The translations under genes and the position numbers were made by a program. Of a stretch of 64,000 nt of DNA, positions 8,941 through 18,226 are shown piece after piece. Under the pieces are notes generated by a model. It ran no database searches. It saw only the letters and a program-made list of their open reading frames with translations, and was not told the origin of the DNA. The stretch is from Bacteroidota bacterium. GTDB taxonomy: Bacteria > Bacteroidota > Bacteroidia > Chitinophagales > Saprospiraceae. The stretch covers positions 156,276 to 220,275 of the forward strand of contig JAFMBH010000001.1 of NCBI GenBank assembly GCA_017858735.1, in the 5' to 3' direction. Within the stretch, counting starts at the first letter, position 1; every line of letters starts with the position of its first letter.

Positions 8941-9728
8941 TTTGTTTTATAATTCCAATGTTTTTGAAAAAAGACAGAAGTTAAAATGCCCAACCATTGA
9001 TGCTGTCTTACTTTTAAACCAAATCTAATACTTTTTGGTAGGTTATATGCTAATCCAAAGGTAAAAGAATAGGGTAGAGGTTCCCACCCTATCTCACCCT
9101 CAAATAACTTAAACTGACTGGTAATATTTCCCCTGATTCCATTAAAAATCTGATGACCTTGATAGATGTAAAAAATATTTATATGATTATACTTTCCAAT
9201 TTTGTTGTCGATACCTAACAAAATGAAATCGATCTTATCCAATGGAGCCGAATATAAGTCTCTGGTATATTTAATATACAAGTGATGGTTCTCATGCATC
9301 CTGGCCATTGCGTGAACCCCAATAGATAATATATGACTCATTTTATTTTCTGGAAATGATTGTGTTTTATACTCAATCTCTGTGCCCAATATAAAATTAT
9401 GATGAATTAATTTATGATAATTAAAAACTATTTCTCTATGTTTTGAATAGGGGGAAGAATATGAAAACGAAGTATATTGATTTTTGTCCTTAAAAAATAA
9501 GATTAAATCTAATGATTGTCTTGATTTTACTCCTAACCATTGTGATTCCTGACCTAAAATACCCCAGACTTTATCCTGATTAATTATGTTGGTCTGACTT
9601 TTTTCAAAGAAATTTCTTCCCAAAAGTGGTTGTATTTCGTTACCTAACCTCGCAAAATCAATAGTTTGGCCATAAACTATGGTATATTTTAGTACCATAG
9701 TTACTAAAAGCATTAATTTGTTTTTCAT
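8937..9728 (-). CDS. Putative outer-membrane beta-barrel protein, unknown function
   Basis: A 263-residue protein with a signal peptide (MKNKLMLLVTMVLKYTIVYGQ) followed by alternating hydrophobic/polar strands rich in Tyr, Phe and His, as in a small outer-membrane barrel. It weakly recalls PorP/SprF-like or conjugative-transposon-type barrels, but I cannot assign a family. It overlaps mqnB by 4 bases (8937-8940), so the two are translationally coupled despite unrelated roles. Confidence 0.65.
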   Translation of the reverse strand: MKNKLMLLVTMVLKYTIVYGQTIDFARLGNEIQPLLGRNFFEKSQTNIINQDKVWGILGQESQWLGVKSRQSLDLILFFKDKNQYTSFSYSSPYSKHREIVFNYHKLIHHNFILGTEIEYKTQSFPENKMSHILSIGVHAMARMHENHHLYIKYTRDLYSAPLDKIDFILLGIDNKIGKYNHINIFYIYQGHQIFNGIRGNITSQFKLFEGEIGWEPLPYSFTFGLAYNLPKSIRFGLKVRQHQWLGILTSVFFQKHWNYKTK

Positions 9729-9787
9729 ACCTCCGACATTTTTCTTTAATATAATTGGAAAGTAAGAGTTTCTTATATCGGTGATTT

Positions 9788-9817
9788 TTTGATAATGATA
9801 GATTTATCCTAACTTTG
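9788..9817 (+). promoter_or_regulatory. Bacteroidota-type promoter for lipB
   Basis: TTTG at 9788-9791 and TAACTTTG at 9810-9817 are separated by 18 bases, matching the TTTG-N19-TAnnTTTG consensus almost exactly. The lipB ATG follows 11 bases after the -7 element. This is the best full promoter match noted in the window. Confidence 0.65.
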
Positions 9818-9828
9818 TCCAAAAATAA

Positions 9829-10515
9829 ATGCGTCAAAAGGTTATCTTCCAGGATTTAGGATTAACGGATTATTTTGATACCTGGCAGTACCAAACAGAA
9901 ATTCATCAAAAACTTAAGGAAGAAAAAAAAATTATTAATAATCCTAACCCATCACATACGCTAATTTTTTGTGAACATCATGCTGTTTTTACATTGGGTC
10001 GAAGCGGATCACAAGAAAATTTAATCGTTTCACCAGAATATTTAGCAGAAAATAGTATTCAGTTTTATAAAATAAATCGTGGGGGTGATATTACCTATCA
10101 CGGTCCGGGGCAAATTGTTGGCTATCCGATTTTTGATTTAGATCTCTTTTTTAATGATGTTCACAAATATGTTAGATTGCTTGAGGAATCTGTAATCCAA
10201 ACGCTGGAACATTATAATATTATAGGTTACAGAGAACCAGCGTACACTGGTGTTTGGATCAATAGAGGACACGAAAAGCGAAAAATTTGTGCTATTGGAG
10301 TTCATTTGAGTCGATGGATTTCATTACATGGTTTTGCATTTAATATCAATACAAATCTTGACCACTTCAACTATATTATACCTTGTGGCATTAAAGATGA
10401 AGGTAAATCAGTTACTTCCTTAGAAAAAGAGTTAGGTGCAAAACAAAATATAGAAGAGGTTAAGTACATTTTAAAAAATAAAATTTCATCTATTTTTGAA
10501 TTTGATATGTTATAA
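9829..10515 (+). CDS. lipB: Lipoyl(octanoyl) transferase
   Basis: Moves octanoyl from acyl-carrier protein to lipoyl domains of 2-oxoacid dehydrogenases and GcvH. The signature RGGDITYHGPGQIVGYPI is present, as are the conserved KICAIGVHLSRWISLHGFA segment and the catalytic-cysteine segment IIPCGI. The length of 228 residues is normal. It is followed 5 bases later by the thioesterase gene. It links functionally to lpdA at the right end of the window. Confidence 0.95.
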   Translation: MRQKVIFQDLGLTDYFDTWQYQTEIHQKLKEEKKIINNPNPSHTLIFCEHHAVFTLGRSGSQENLIVSPEYLAENSIQFYKINRGGDITYHGPGQIVGYPIFDLDLFFNDVHKYVRLLEESVIQTLEHYNIIGYREPAYTGVWINRGHEKRKICAIGVHLSRWISLHGFAFNINTNLDHFNYIIPCGIKDEGKSVTSLEKELGAKQNIEEVKYILKNKISSIFEFDML

Positions 10516-10520
10516 TTTCT

Positions 10521-11003
10521 ATGAGTGTGGAAAATAAAGCTAAAAGAGTCGCTGAATCAAAATCTGTCATGACAGAAATGGTCATGCCGAATGATGCAAA
10601 TCCTATGGGTAATCTCATGGGGGGAAATTTATTGAGATGGATGGATATTATCTCCAGTATTTGTGCAGGAAAACATTGTGAAAACCAGGTAGTTACTGTA
10701 TCTGTGGATAATGTTGCTTTTAAAAAACCTATTCATGTAGGTGATATAGTGACCATTGAGGCAATGGTTACCCGCTCATTTAATACCTCCGTAGAAGTTT
10801 ATGTGGAAGTTTATGCAGCAGATATCAAAGGACATAATTATAGACGATGTAATCATGCTTATTACACCTTTGTTGCCCTGAGTACACCAGAGGGTAAACC
10901 TGTTCCCGTTCCTATGGTAATACCACTCACAGACAATGAAAATAAGTTATTTGATTCAGCGCCTCAAAGAAGAGACATGAGATTATTATTAGGAGGCAGG
11001 TAA
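10521..11003 (+). CDS. Acyl-CoA thioesterase, hotdog fold (YciA/ACOT type)
   Basis: A 160-residue single-hotdog thioesterase that hydrolyses acyl-CoA. MPNDANPMGNLMGGNLLRWM is the conserved active-site helix start (Asn/Asp and Gly-Gly). VTVSVDNVAFKKPIHVGDIV is the second conserved strand and turn. It is likely co-transcribed with lipB. Chain-length preference cannot be read from sequence. Confidence 0.88.
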   Translation: MSVENKAKRVAESKSVMTEMVMPNDANPMGNLMGGNLLRWMDIISSICAGKHCENQVVTVSVDNVAFKKPIHVGDIVTIEAMVTRSFNTSVEVYVEVYAADIKGHNYRRCNHAYYTFVALSTPEGKPVPVPMVIPLTDNENKLFDSAPQRRDMRLLLGGR

Positions 11004-11016
11004 AATATTGTGGGAA

Positions 11017-14000
11017 ATGAAGAAGGTACAAATGTTTAAAAAGGTATGGTCTATTGTGGAGAAAATTAAATTTTATTGGATTTTTCTATTGTTTTTAGTA
11101 GCTGTTTCAGACATTCGGCATTCTTCAAATTTTAATTCTTTTAAACCTATTGAAAATTTCTTCCTGATACGACAATTTTTTAATGACGAATCAACGACAA
11201 ATAAATACATTGAATCACTAAAAAATATATCCAATTCACCAAATTTAAGATCGGTACCCAATGGATTTGATGAAACCTGGACGCTTAGAGGTCCAAATAA
11301 AATTGGAGCCAGAGTTAATGTGATAAAACCCGATCCAAAAAATAATCAAATTGTTTACCTTGGATTTTCATCGGGTGGTTTATGGAAAACATTAGATGGT
11401 GGTCTAACCTGGAATCCTATTTTCGATAATTTCCCCTGGTTAGCCATAGCTGACATAAATATTGATCCGACAAATAGTAAAATTATTTATGTTGCCACAG
11501 GAGATCCTAATATTTCCGGCTATCCTTTTGTGGGCGACGGGGTATATAAAAGTGTTGACGGTGGTCAAACCTGGAAAAATATAGGGCCAGCAGGCACACA
11601 GGTTATCTCTAAAATACTAATAAATCCCGTTAATCCTCTCATTATATATGCCTCCAGTATGGGTTTACCATTCAAAAGAGACAAACTAAGAGGTATTTAT
11701 AAAAGTATAAATGGTGGAATTACCTGGGAAAAAGTTTGGCATGTCGCTGATGATACGGGTATTATTGATTTGATTTTAGACCCATTTAATGCTAATATTA
11801 TCTATGCTGCTTCCTGGCCGAGAGTTAGAAATAATAGAGAAAGTTTATTGTCAGGTATAAATGCAACTATCTTCAAAAGTGTTGATGGTGGTACTACCTG
11901 GAATAAATCTGATAACGGATTAAAATTGGGTCCAAAGGGTAGAATTGGTCTTGTGGCCAGTAAACTAACCTCTAATTTGCTATTTTCAATAGTTATTGGT
12001 GAAAATAATGAATGGGAAGGTTTCTATAAATCAGTAAATGGTGGAGCTAATTGGGTAAATCTTTTAACTAATACAGGTAGTAATGCTTTACCCGATAATG
12101 CTATGGGCGGCTTTGGTTGGTATTTTGGTAAAATTGAAATTAATCCTAAAAATGACAAGGATTTATTTATTCTGGGTGTTGATCTTTGGCGATCTAACGA
12201 TGGCGGAGTTACCTGGTTTTTAGGCGCTCCTCCATGGTATGAAAATAAAGTACATGCCGATAAACATGATTTAGTTTTTATAAATGAATCTGATTTATTA
12301 CTCGCATCAGATGGAGGGGTATATCAATCAAAAGATAATGGGTCGAGTTGGAGTGATTACGAGGAGGTTCCCGCTACTCAATTTTATAGAATTGCTTCAA
12401 ATCCACATGAAACAGATGTCTATTATGGAGGGGCACAGGACCACGGTACACTGAAAGGTGAAAATCCACAAAATTGGGTTAGATTATATGGTGGTGATGG
12501 TTTTCAACAAGTTTTCGATCCTAAAAATGATAATATCTTCTATACCCTTACCCAAAACGGAAATATTCTGGTTACTACCAATAAAGGATTGTCGTTTAAT
12601 ACAGCAATGAATGGCATTGATAAATTTGAGCCAGTAGCCTGGGATGCCCCTTTAATTAGAAGTCATTTTAATGCAAATACATTATATACAGGTACCTCCA
12701 GAGTATATAAAAACACCGAAGGTGCTAATGCTTCCTGGAAAGCAATAAGTGATGATTTAACAGATGGAAATATTTATGGTGCACGCTTCCATAATATTAC
12801 TACCATTAACGAATCAACTAAACTACAAGGGTTACTTTATACTGGTACCTCAGATGCTAATTGTTGGAGATTTGATCCTGAATCAAAAATTTGGACGAAT
12901 ATTACAAATGGCTTACCTGAAAGATATATAACTTCCGTGCAAGCATCGCCCTCTTTTACTGATAATGTATATGTTACGCTCTCCGGTTATAAAGATAATG
13001 ATTGGCAATCTCACCTTTTTTTATCAAAAGAACGAGGGGATAAATGGAGATCTATAAAAGGTGATTTACCTTATATTTCTATTAATGACCTGGTCATTAT
13101 TCCCAATCATTCAGATTCTTTGTTATTCGTAGCTACCGATGCAGGGGTATATGGGTCTGTTAATGGTGGAATTAACTGGCATAAGTTAGGTACAAATCTT
13201 CCCATGGTAGCTGTTTATGATTTACATTACGTACCTGAAAAAATGGAATTAATTGCAGGCACTTTTGGGAGGTCTATTCATACCTATAATTTAAAAACAT
13301 TACTCGAAAAAAAATATTCCCTAACGGTATCACCTATCAATCTTTCAATACCTTCAATAGGAGGGAATTATCCTTTAAATATTGTATCAAATACGCAATG
13401 GTCCATTTATAAAACTAACTCATTTATTCGAATTACCCCCACTTCGGGTGTCGATAATAGTTTTGTTAGTGTCATTTGTGAACCCAATAATAGCGTATTA
13501 CCCAGAACAGATAAAATTGTGATAAAAGGAACAGGCGTTGATTCAACAGTTGTGTCAATAACTCAAAGTGGAGTATTACCCACTTTTACCGTTTCACCTC
13601 AAAATATAAGTTTTACATCAGGTAATCAAAGTCAAAAAATATCAATAATAACGAACACAACCTGGCGGGTATTCAAAAATATGGATTTTATTAATACCAA
13701 TGTTACCGCCGGTTCGGGTAATGCGTCTATTGATGTAACAAGTTCTCTTAATACTACTGCTACCGCAAGAACAGGATTATTGAAATTTCTTCCAAATGGA
13801 ATGGATACTATTTTTGTAAAAATAACACAGGCGGGAAATGCGGTATCTGCTATTAATCAAGTAAGTAAAAAATATTCTCCTTTTCAGGTATTTCCCAACC
13901 CAATGCTAAATGATTTGATAACCTTAAGAAAGACCCATAGTTTATTTGAGGAATCTACCACCGTTTCACTGTATCAGGTGAACGGACATTTGATTAAAAG

Positions 14001-14127
14001 TTATCAAGTACCCATATTTAGTGACGAGCTAGTCTTGAGATTACCTCAATTATCTAAAGGTATTTATCTTTTGGTCGTTCGAAACGGTAAAAATCAAATA
14101 GTTCAGTCAGAAAAATTAGTGAAATAA
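11017..14127 (+). CDS. Large T9SS-secreted protein with Asp-box propeller and BACON domains
   Basis: An exported protein of about 1036 residues. After an N-terminal hydrophobic segment it carries many Asp-box/BNR repeats (SVDGGQTWKN, SINGGITWEK, SVDGGTTWNK, SNDGGVTWFL, SVNGGINWHK), as in sortilin/VPS10- and sialidase-type propellers. Two BACON-like domains follow (about 770-860 and 860-945), each with a SxxxW core and an ITQxG end. The last ~87 residues form a type A T9SS sorting domain (FQVFPNPMLND, then LSKGIYLLVV). No catalytic residues are evident, so it may bind rather than cut glycans or proteins. The frame begins at a TTG (11008); the ATG at 11017 is preferred and one at 11032 is possible. 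Confidence 0.85.
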   Translation: MKKVQMFKKVWSIVEKIKFYWIFLLFLVAVSDIRHSSNFNSFKPIENFFLIRQFFNDESTTNKYIESLKNISNSPNLRSVPNGFDETWTLRGPNKIGARVNVIKPDPKNNQIVYLGFSSGGLWKTLDGGLTWNPIFDNFPWLAIADINIDPTNSKIIYVATGDPNISGYPFVGDGVYKSVDGGQTWKNIGPAGTQVISKILINPVNPLIIYASSMGLPFKRDKLRGIYKSINGGITWEKVWHVADDTGIIDLILDPFNANIIYAASWPRVRNNRESLLSGINATIFKSVDGGTTWNKSDNGLKLGPKGRIGLVASKLTSNLLFSIVIGENNEWEGFYKSVNGGANWVNLLTNTGSNALPDNAMGGFGWYFGKIEINPKNDKDLFILGVDLWRSNDGGVTWFLGAPPWYENKVHADKHDLVFINESDLLLASDGGVYQSKDNGSSWSDYEEVPATQFYRIASNPHETDVYYGGAQDHGTLKGENPQNWVRLYGGDGFQQVFDPKNDNIFYTLTQNGNILVTTNKGLSFNTAMNGIDKFEPVAWDAPLIRSHFNANTLYTGTSRVYKNTEGANASWKAISDDLTDGNIYGARFHNITTINESTKLQGLLYTGTSDANCWRFDPESKIWTNITNGLPERYITSVQASPSFTDNVYVTLSGYKDNDWQSHLFLSKERGDKWRSIKGDLPYISINDLVIIPNHSDSLLFVATDAGVYGSVNGGINWHKLGTNLPMVAVYDLHYVPEKMELIAGTFGRSIHTYNLKTLLEKKYSLTVSPINLSIPSIGGNYPLNIVSNTQWSIYKTNSFIRITPTSGVDNSFVSVICEPNNSVLPRTDKIVIKGTGVDSTVVSITQSGVLPTFTVSPQNISFTSGNQSQKISIITNTTWRVFKNMDFINTNVTAGSGNASIDVTSSLNTTATARTGLLKFLPNGMDTIFVKITQAGNAVSAINQVSKKYSPFQVFPNPMLNDLITLRKTHSLFEESTTVSLYQVNGHLIKSYQVPIFSDELVLRLPQLSKGIYLLVVRNGKNQIVQSEKLVK

Positions 14128-14128
14128 A

Positions 14129-14935
14129 TTAATCTATTCTGCCATTTCTATTTACAATCGTTGCGGTAGGTTGCTGGGTTCCCATAATAATGACATCTTG
14201 AATATTTACATGATTTGGTCTTGATGCCATAAAATAAATTGTTTCGGCAATATCAAACGCTGTTAATGGATTAAAATCACTATAAATATTGGCTCTTTCT
14301 TTATCTCCATCAAATCTAACCATTGCAAATTCAGTATCTTCAACATGGCCAGGTGAGATAGAAGCTACTCTGATATTGTGGGTATGTAAATCAATTCTCA
14401 TGCCTTCAGTTAGTGCAAGCACTGCCGCTTTACTTGCACAATATACATTACCATTAGGGTAAGTTTGTTTGCCTGCTATGGATCCCAAATTGATAATAAA
14501 GCCTCTTTTTTCTTTCATCATTAGCGGAATAACAGCTCTTGATACATAAATAAGACCTTTAACATTGGTATCAATCATCTCTTCCCAATGAGCTAAGTTT
14601 CCTTCCTGGAAAGGGGCAAATCCTTTTGCCTTACCCGCATTATTCAGCAGAAAGTCAATCTTATTCCATGCTTCCGGTAAAGTTGAAAATGATTTACTAA
14701 CCTCCACTTCATTTTTAACATCCACCGTTATCAATAAAATATCAATAGGATAGATTGATTTAATCTGATGAGCAACCTCTTCTAATTTTTCTTTTCTTCT
14801 GGCTAATAAAATTAAAGAATAACCTTTACTGGCAAAATAATAAGCCGTAGCAAGTCCAATACCAGCGTTGGCACCAGTGATACAGGCAATTTTTCCTTGG
14901 TTTAAGTTATCGAAAGGTAGTATTACGTTCAACAT
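14129..14935 (-). CDS. SDR-family NAD(P)-dependent oxidoreductase (YdfG-like)
   Basis: A classical short-chain dehydrogenase. It shows the cofactor motif ACITGANAGIGLATAYYFA, the NNAG motif, a catalytic serine in INLGSIAGKQ and the Tyr-x-x-x-Lys pair in VYCASKAAVLAL. The end (EDTEFAMVRFDGDKERA) resembles the serine/3-hydroxy acid dehydrogenases of the YdfG group, but the substrate is not proven. It lies 8 bases after the TIR-like/TPR gene on the same strand and converges on the T9SS protein gene with a 1-base gap. Confidence 0.88.
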   Translation of the reverse strand: MLNVILPFDNLNQGKIACITGANAGIGLATAYYFASKGYSLILLARRKEKLEEVAHQIKSIYPIDILLITVDVKNEVEVSKSFSTLPEAWNKIDFLLNNAGKAKGFAPFQEGNLAHWEEMIDTNVKGLIYVSRAVIPLMMKEKRGFIINLGSIAGKQTYPNGNVYCASKAAVLALTEGMRIDLHTHNIRVASISPGHVEDTEFAMVRFDGDKERANIYSDFNPLTAFDIAETIYFMASRPNHVNIQDVIIMGTQQPTATIVNRNGRID

Positions 14936-14943
14936 GTTAAAGT

Positions 14944-16632
14944 TTATATATCATCTACTTCAAATGCCAGATCATTATCTCTTATTTTTAATTCAGGGTT
15001 ATTTTGAATGGCTTTCAAATAAAACTCTTTGGCAATTTTTTTCTCTCCCTCATTAAAATAAAAGGTAGCCAAATCATAATAAGCAAACTTATGATTTGGT
15101 AAAACCTCAATGGTTTTTAAGTAATATTCTAAAGCCTTATAAGGTTTATAAGAAATATTACTCAAATATATAGCGTAGGTATATAAAGCTTCTTTAGGAA
15201 ATGAGGATTGCTTTATGCACTGTTTTAACAAATTACCAGCTCTTTCCATTTTTTCCGGGAAATGGGAAATTATGATAATTGCCAATTCATACAATGATTC
15301 TCCATGATTTGGATCAATGAGCAATAATTCCTCTAAAACAGATTTTGCCTCATCCCACTTATTTTGACTAAGTAAAATCTTAGATAAAGCTAATTTTGCC
15401 TCTGTTTGATGCCCATTTCTTTCAATAAAATGCTGAAGAAAACTAATTTTTTGATGCTCATTTTCAGCTTCCCTCAATACAAGTTTTAAATGAAAATATT
15501 GTCGTTCAACATCTGTAGGATATTGATTTTCAATTTGTTTGTACAATGAGGTAGCTGCTTCTAAGGAAGATTCCGTTTCCACAGTAGGTAAAACTTGCTC
15601 TGCTACTTCCTGTTCTTCTTGTTCTTCCTCCTCTTCCTTTATCGTAATTTCTTCTTGTTCTTCCTCCTCTTCCTTTATTATTTCTTCTTCTTTAATAACT
15701 GATGTTTCAAAAGTAAACGAAACCTCAGGTGCAGCTTGTTCAGTGCGAGGCAGTGTTAAATCAGTTGTTCCAATGGGTAAGGTTTGTATTGGTTCAGTGA
15801 TTTCATCACTAACTAAATGATCAACGTTTACGATTTCTTCGTACTCATTGTTTGTCAAAATGGTTGAATCCTCGTTTGATGAACTCGTAAAATTGAACTC
15901 TCCGCTATCAATATCAGAGGAGGGGGCTACTTCAATTACCTCCTCTTCAAACTCAATATATTCGGTTAACGGAATAGGTGGAGGAAAACTAAGATCATCT
16001 TCTATGATTTGCTCTGGTTCATCCTCTAAAAATAAATTATCCTGAAAAGGGAACTCAATCAATTGGTCTTGAAGTAATTGATATTTATTTTTTAATGACC
16101 TGCATTCTACGAGAGATGGTGGCAAAAACTTTCTTAAGTGCCTCAATGTTTCACCCGCTTCCGAGGAAAGCATTCTTAATAAATTAGAATGATTTTCAAA
16201 AGCCATTTTATCAGACTCATCAGCTCTTATTTCGGTTTTTCGACTTCTGGCTTCTAAATATTGACTTTGCCAATAGTTTATGTATGGGATGATATCTCCA
16301 ATTTTATCAATCATTGTTGGAACTTCCTTAATTTCACCAGTCATAGGATCGGCATCGGTTCCGCTTACCAATATTGGCACCAAATTATTAGCCTTCCTGG
16401 TGACTAAAGATAAGGTGTTTTGCATGCACGAAATGGATCGTAAAAAATTTACACTAATCAAAAGAACGATAGGGCCATCAAAATCTTCCAACTGATTATA
16501 AATCGAAGGCTCTGCATGGCTATTTGAGCTGACCAATTTAAACTGGATACTGGTATTTTTAAAATCCTGTAGGATTTTATTAACGGATGATTGATTTTCC
16601 TGACAATATGCTAAGGCTACCATTTGATTCAT
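14944..16632 (-). CDS. TPR protein with N-terminal TIR-like domain and acidic linker
   Basis: A 562-residue cytoplasmic protein with no signal peptide. Residues 1-90 follow a TIR-like alternation: strand VALAYC, strand IQFKLVSS, strand PIVLLIS, helix NFLRSISCMQN, strand LVPILVSG. In the S-x-x-C region the glutamate used by TIR NADases is Asn72 and the tryptophan is Ser68, so NAD cleavage is doubtful. Residues ~190-350 are a low-complexity acidic linker containing a 12-residue duplicated block. Residues ~360-555 are TPR-like helical repeats. It sits between the TlpA-like lipoprotein gene and the SDR gene. I infer a scaffold or signalling adaptor; the TIR resemblance is by pattern only. Confidence 0.7.
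   Translation of the reverse strand: MNQMVALAYCQENQSSVNKILQDFKNTSIQFKLVSSNSHAEPSIYNQLEDFDGPIVLLISVNFLRSISCMQNTLSLVTRKANNLVPILVSGTDADPMTGEIKEVPTMIDKIGDIIPYINYWQSQYLEARSRKTEIRADESDKMAFENHSNLLRMLSSEAGETLRHLRKFLPPSLVECRSLKNKYQLLQDQLIEFPFQDNLFLEDEPEQIIEDDLSFPPPIPLTEYIEFEEEVIEVAPSSDIDSGEFNFTSSSNEDSTILTNNEYEEIVNVDHLVSDEITEPIQTLPIGTTDLTLPRTEQAAPEVSFTFETSVIKEEEIIKEEEEEQEEITIKEEEEEQEEQEVAEQVLPTVETESSLEAATSLYKQIENQYPTDVERQYFHLKLVLREAENEHQKISFLQHFIERNGHQTEAKLALSKILLSQNKWDEAKSVLEELLLIDPNHGESLYELAIIIISHFPEKMERAGNLLKQCIKQSSFPKEALYTYAIYLSNISYKPYKALEYYLKTIEVLPNHKFAYYDLATFYFNEGEKKIAKEFYLKAIQNNPELKIRDNDLAFEVDDI
15613..15678 (-). repeat. Tandem 30-bp repeat, 36-bp period, in the acidic linker
   Basis: 15613-15642 and 15649-15678 are identical over 30 bases and lie 36 bases apart. 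On the coding strand they give two copies of a Glu-rich 12-residue unit (IKEEEEEQEE core) at about residues 318-340. This looks like replication slippage within the linker. Confidence 0.85.
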
Positions 16633-16644
16633 GTTATTTATAAT

Positions 16645-17982
16645 TTATTTATTGGAAATATTAAGTAATTTTTCAATGGATAATTCAAAATCTTTTTTGA
16701 AAGATTCATATTGACTTGTGGCCGGTCCATTAAAACCAGTGTGAATTTTAAAAACTCTATTATTTTCATCCAAAATCAATAAGGTTGGAAAAGCAGTTAT
16801 GCCGTTTAACATAGGTAAAACTTTCGATGCTTCCTTTTTATTATAAGATCCAGCCCACAATATTGGATAAGGAATCTTTAATCTTGTCTTATAAGAAGAT
16901 AAAATGGATAGTACTTTTTCCCTTTCTGGATAGCGTTCAAAAGCTAATCCTAAGACAGTTATATCTTTCTTTTTATTATTTGAAAGATATTCTAATAAAA
17001 AATTAGTTTCGTCCAAACAATTGGGACACCACGTTCCAAATAATTGAATAATTTTAACTTTACCTTTGATGTCATTTAATGAAACAAGATTTCCATTAAT
17101 ATCAGGAAACTCAAAAGATAGTGGGTTATCATTCACAGAGGTGGTTATAGCATTTGGATCACGTAAGGTACTGGTTTTTTGTGGCTTGGCCTTCCAGATT
17201 GTTTGATAATGTTTACCTGACCTGAAAATACCATTTATAGTAGAATCAGTATTAATTTTTCCCTCAAATAGGAAAGCATGAGATCCATCAAAAACAGAAA
17301 GATACAGTTTGTTAAGTTGAACGGTACCCTCTAAGTACCTATAATCTCCTGTTTCTGTTAAAAAAGTTCCCGTTAAATGATTCCCAATTTGTTTTAATTC
17401 AGCCAATCCCGGATAAGGTTCTTCACCCTCTACCAGACCAAATTCAGTTTCCCATGAACCGGTTAAATTCATGATCGGTTCTTTTTTAAGCTGAGTAAAT
17501 CTATGGTTCTGTCCAAATTTTGCAACAAATGGAATCCTATTAAATTCGGTTCTATAATTGATAACCCATTCACCTTCCATTACATTTTCCTCATATAAAC
17601 CATGCAAATAGGTATCATAAATCGGAAAATTGATTCTAAAGGTATCTTTTGCTAAATATTTATCCCTTCCAAAATATATCTCCGAAGCTCTGATTTTTTC
17701 ATTTCCATTTATGAGATCCATAACAAAACTGTCTTCCGTAATATAAGTAATCTCAAAGGTAAATGGTAACTCACCATCTGTAACTTCATCAAAAGTAAGA
17801 TTTAACTTTTCAGGGAGTGGTTCACCTTTAGGATTTGCACTAACAGGTCTTGAATCTAGTTTCAAAACGCCTCTCCAATAACCATTAGGTAATCTTGAAA
17901 AATGATCGTCTGTCACTAAGCAGGATGTGCAAAGCAATAAAATATTGAGGAAAGAAAATAAATTAAATGTGATTAATCTCAT
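16645..17982 (-). CDS. TlpA-like thioredoxin-fold lipoprotein
   Basis: A 445-residue envelope protein. The N-terminus ends in a lipobox (ILLLCTSC), so it should be lipidated. About 270 residues of beta-rich sequence of no recognised family follow. The final ~150 residues are a TlpA/AhpC-type thioredoxin domain with the redox motif FGTWCPNCLDE and cis-Pro region ITAFPTLLI. It probably reduces or oxidises disulfides in periplasmic partners. It heads a leftward set with the TIR-like/TPR gene (12-base gap) and the SDR. Confidence 0.88.
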   Translation of the reverse strand: MRLITFNLFSFLNILLLCTSCLVTDDHFSRLPNGYWRGVLKLDSRPVSANPKGEPLPEKLNLTFDEVTDGELPFTFEITYITEDSFVMDLINGNEKIRASEIYFGRDKYLAKDTFRINFPIYDTYLHGLYEENVMEGEWVINYRTEFNRIPFVAKFGQNHRFTQLKKEPIMNLTGSWETEFGLVEGEEPYPGLAELKQIGNHLTGTFLTETGDYRYLEGTVQLNKLYLSVFDGSHAFLFEGKINTDSTINGIFRSGKHYQTIWKAKPQKTSTLRDPNAITTSVNDNPLSFEFPDINGNLVSLNDIKGKVKIIQLFGTWCPNCLDETNFLLEYLSNNKKKDITVLGLAFERYPEREKVLSILSSYKTRLKIPYPILWAGSYNKKEASKVLPMLNGITAFPTLLILDENNRVFKIHTGFNGPATSQYESFKKDFELSIEKLLNISNK

Positions 17983-18018
17983 GTAAGTATCTCAATTATA
18001 TGATGTTCAGTAATCTTG

Positions 18019-18026
18019 CAAAAATA
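18019..18026 (-). promoter_or_regulatory. TAnnTTTG -7 element for the TlpA-like gene
   Basis: The minus strand reads TATTTTTG, 36 bases upstream of the ATG at 17982. It matches the phylum -7 consensus and lies in the 244-base gap 17983-18226. No good -33 partner was seen. The rest of the gap is AT-rich and holds nothing else I can support. Confidence 0.45.
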
Positions 18027-18226
18027 TACTCTTTTTACCTAAATATACTTACATTGGGAAGTAAATAAAATAGAAATTTTAATAACCCGTTACGAGAAAT
18101 TCAATGTCAAGTCAATGTTATTGATATCTATGTTTAATCATTTCAATTAATGCTGAATATTTAACATTAAAAAAATTATCTGTTTATTGTAAAAGAGAAT
18201 ATCATCTTTAGGCGGGAAAAGATGCG

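Noticed and set aside
15539..15820. Ser/Cys-rich plus-strand frame of 93 residues
   Set aside because: It is the complement of the GAA-rich acidic linker in the TIR-like/TPR gene and has no independent coding signs.
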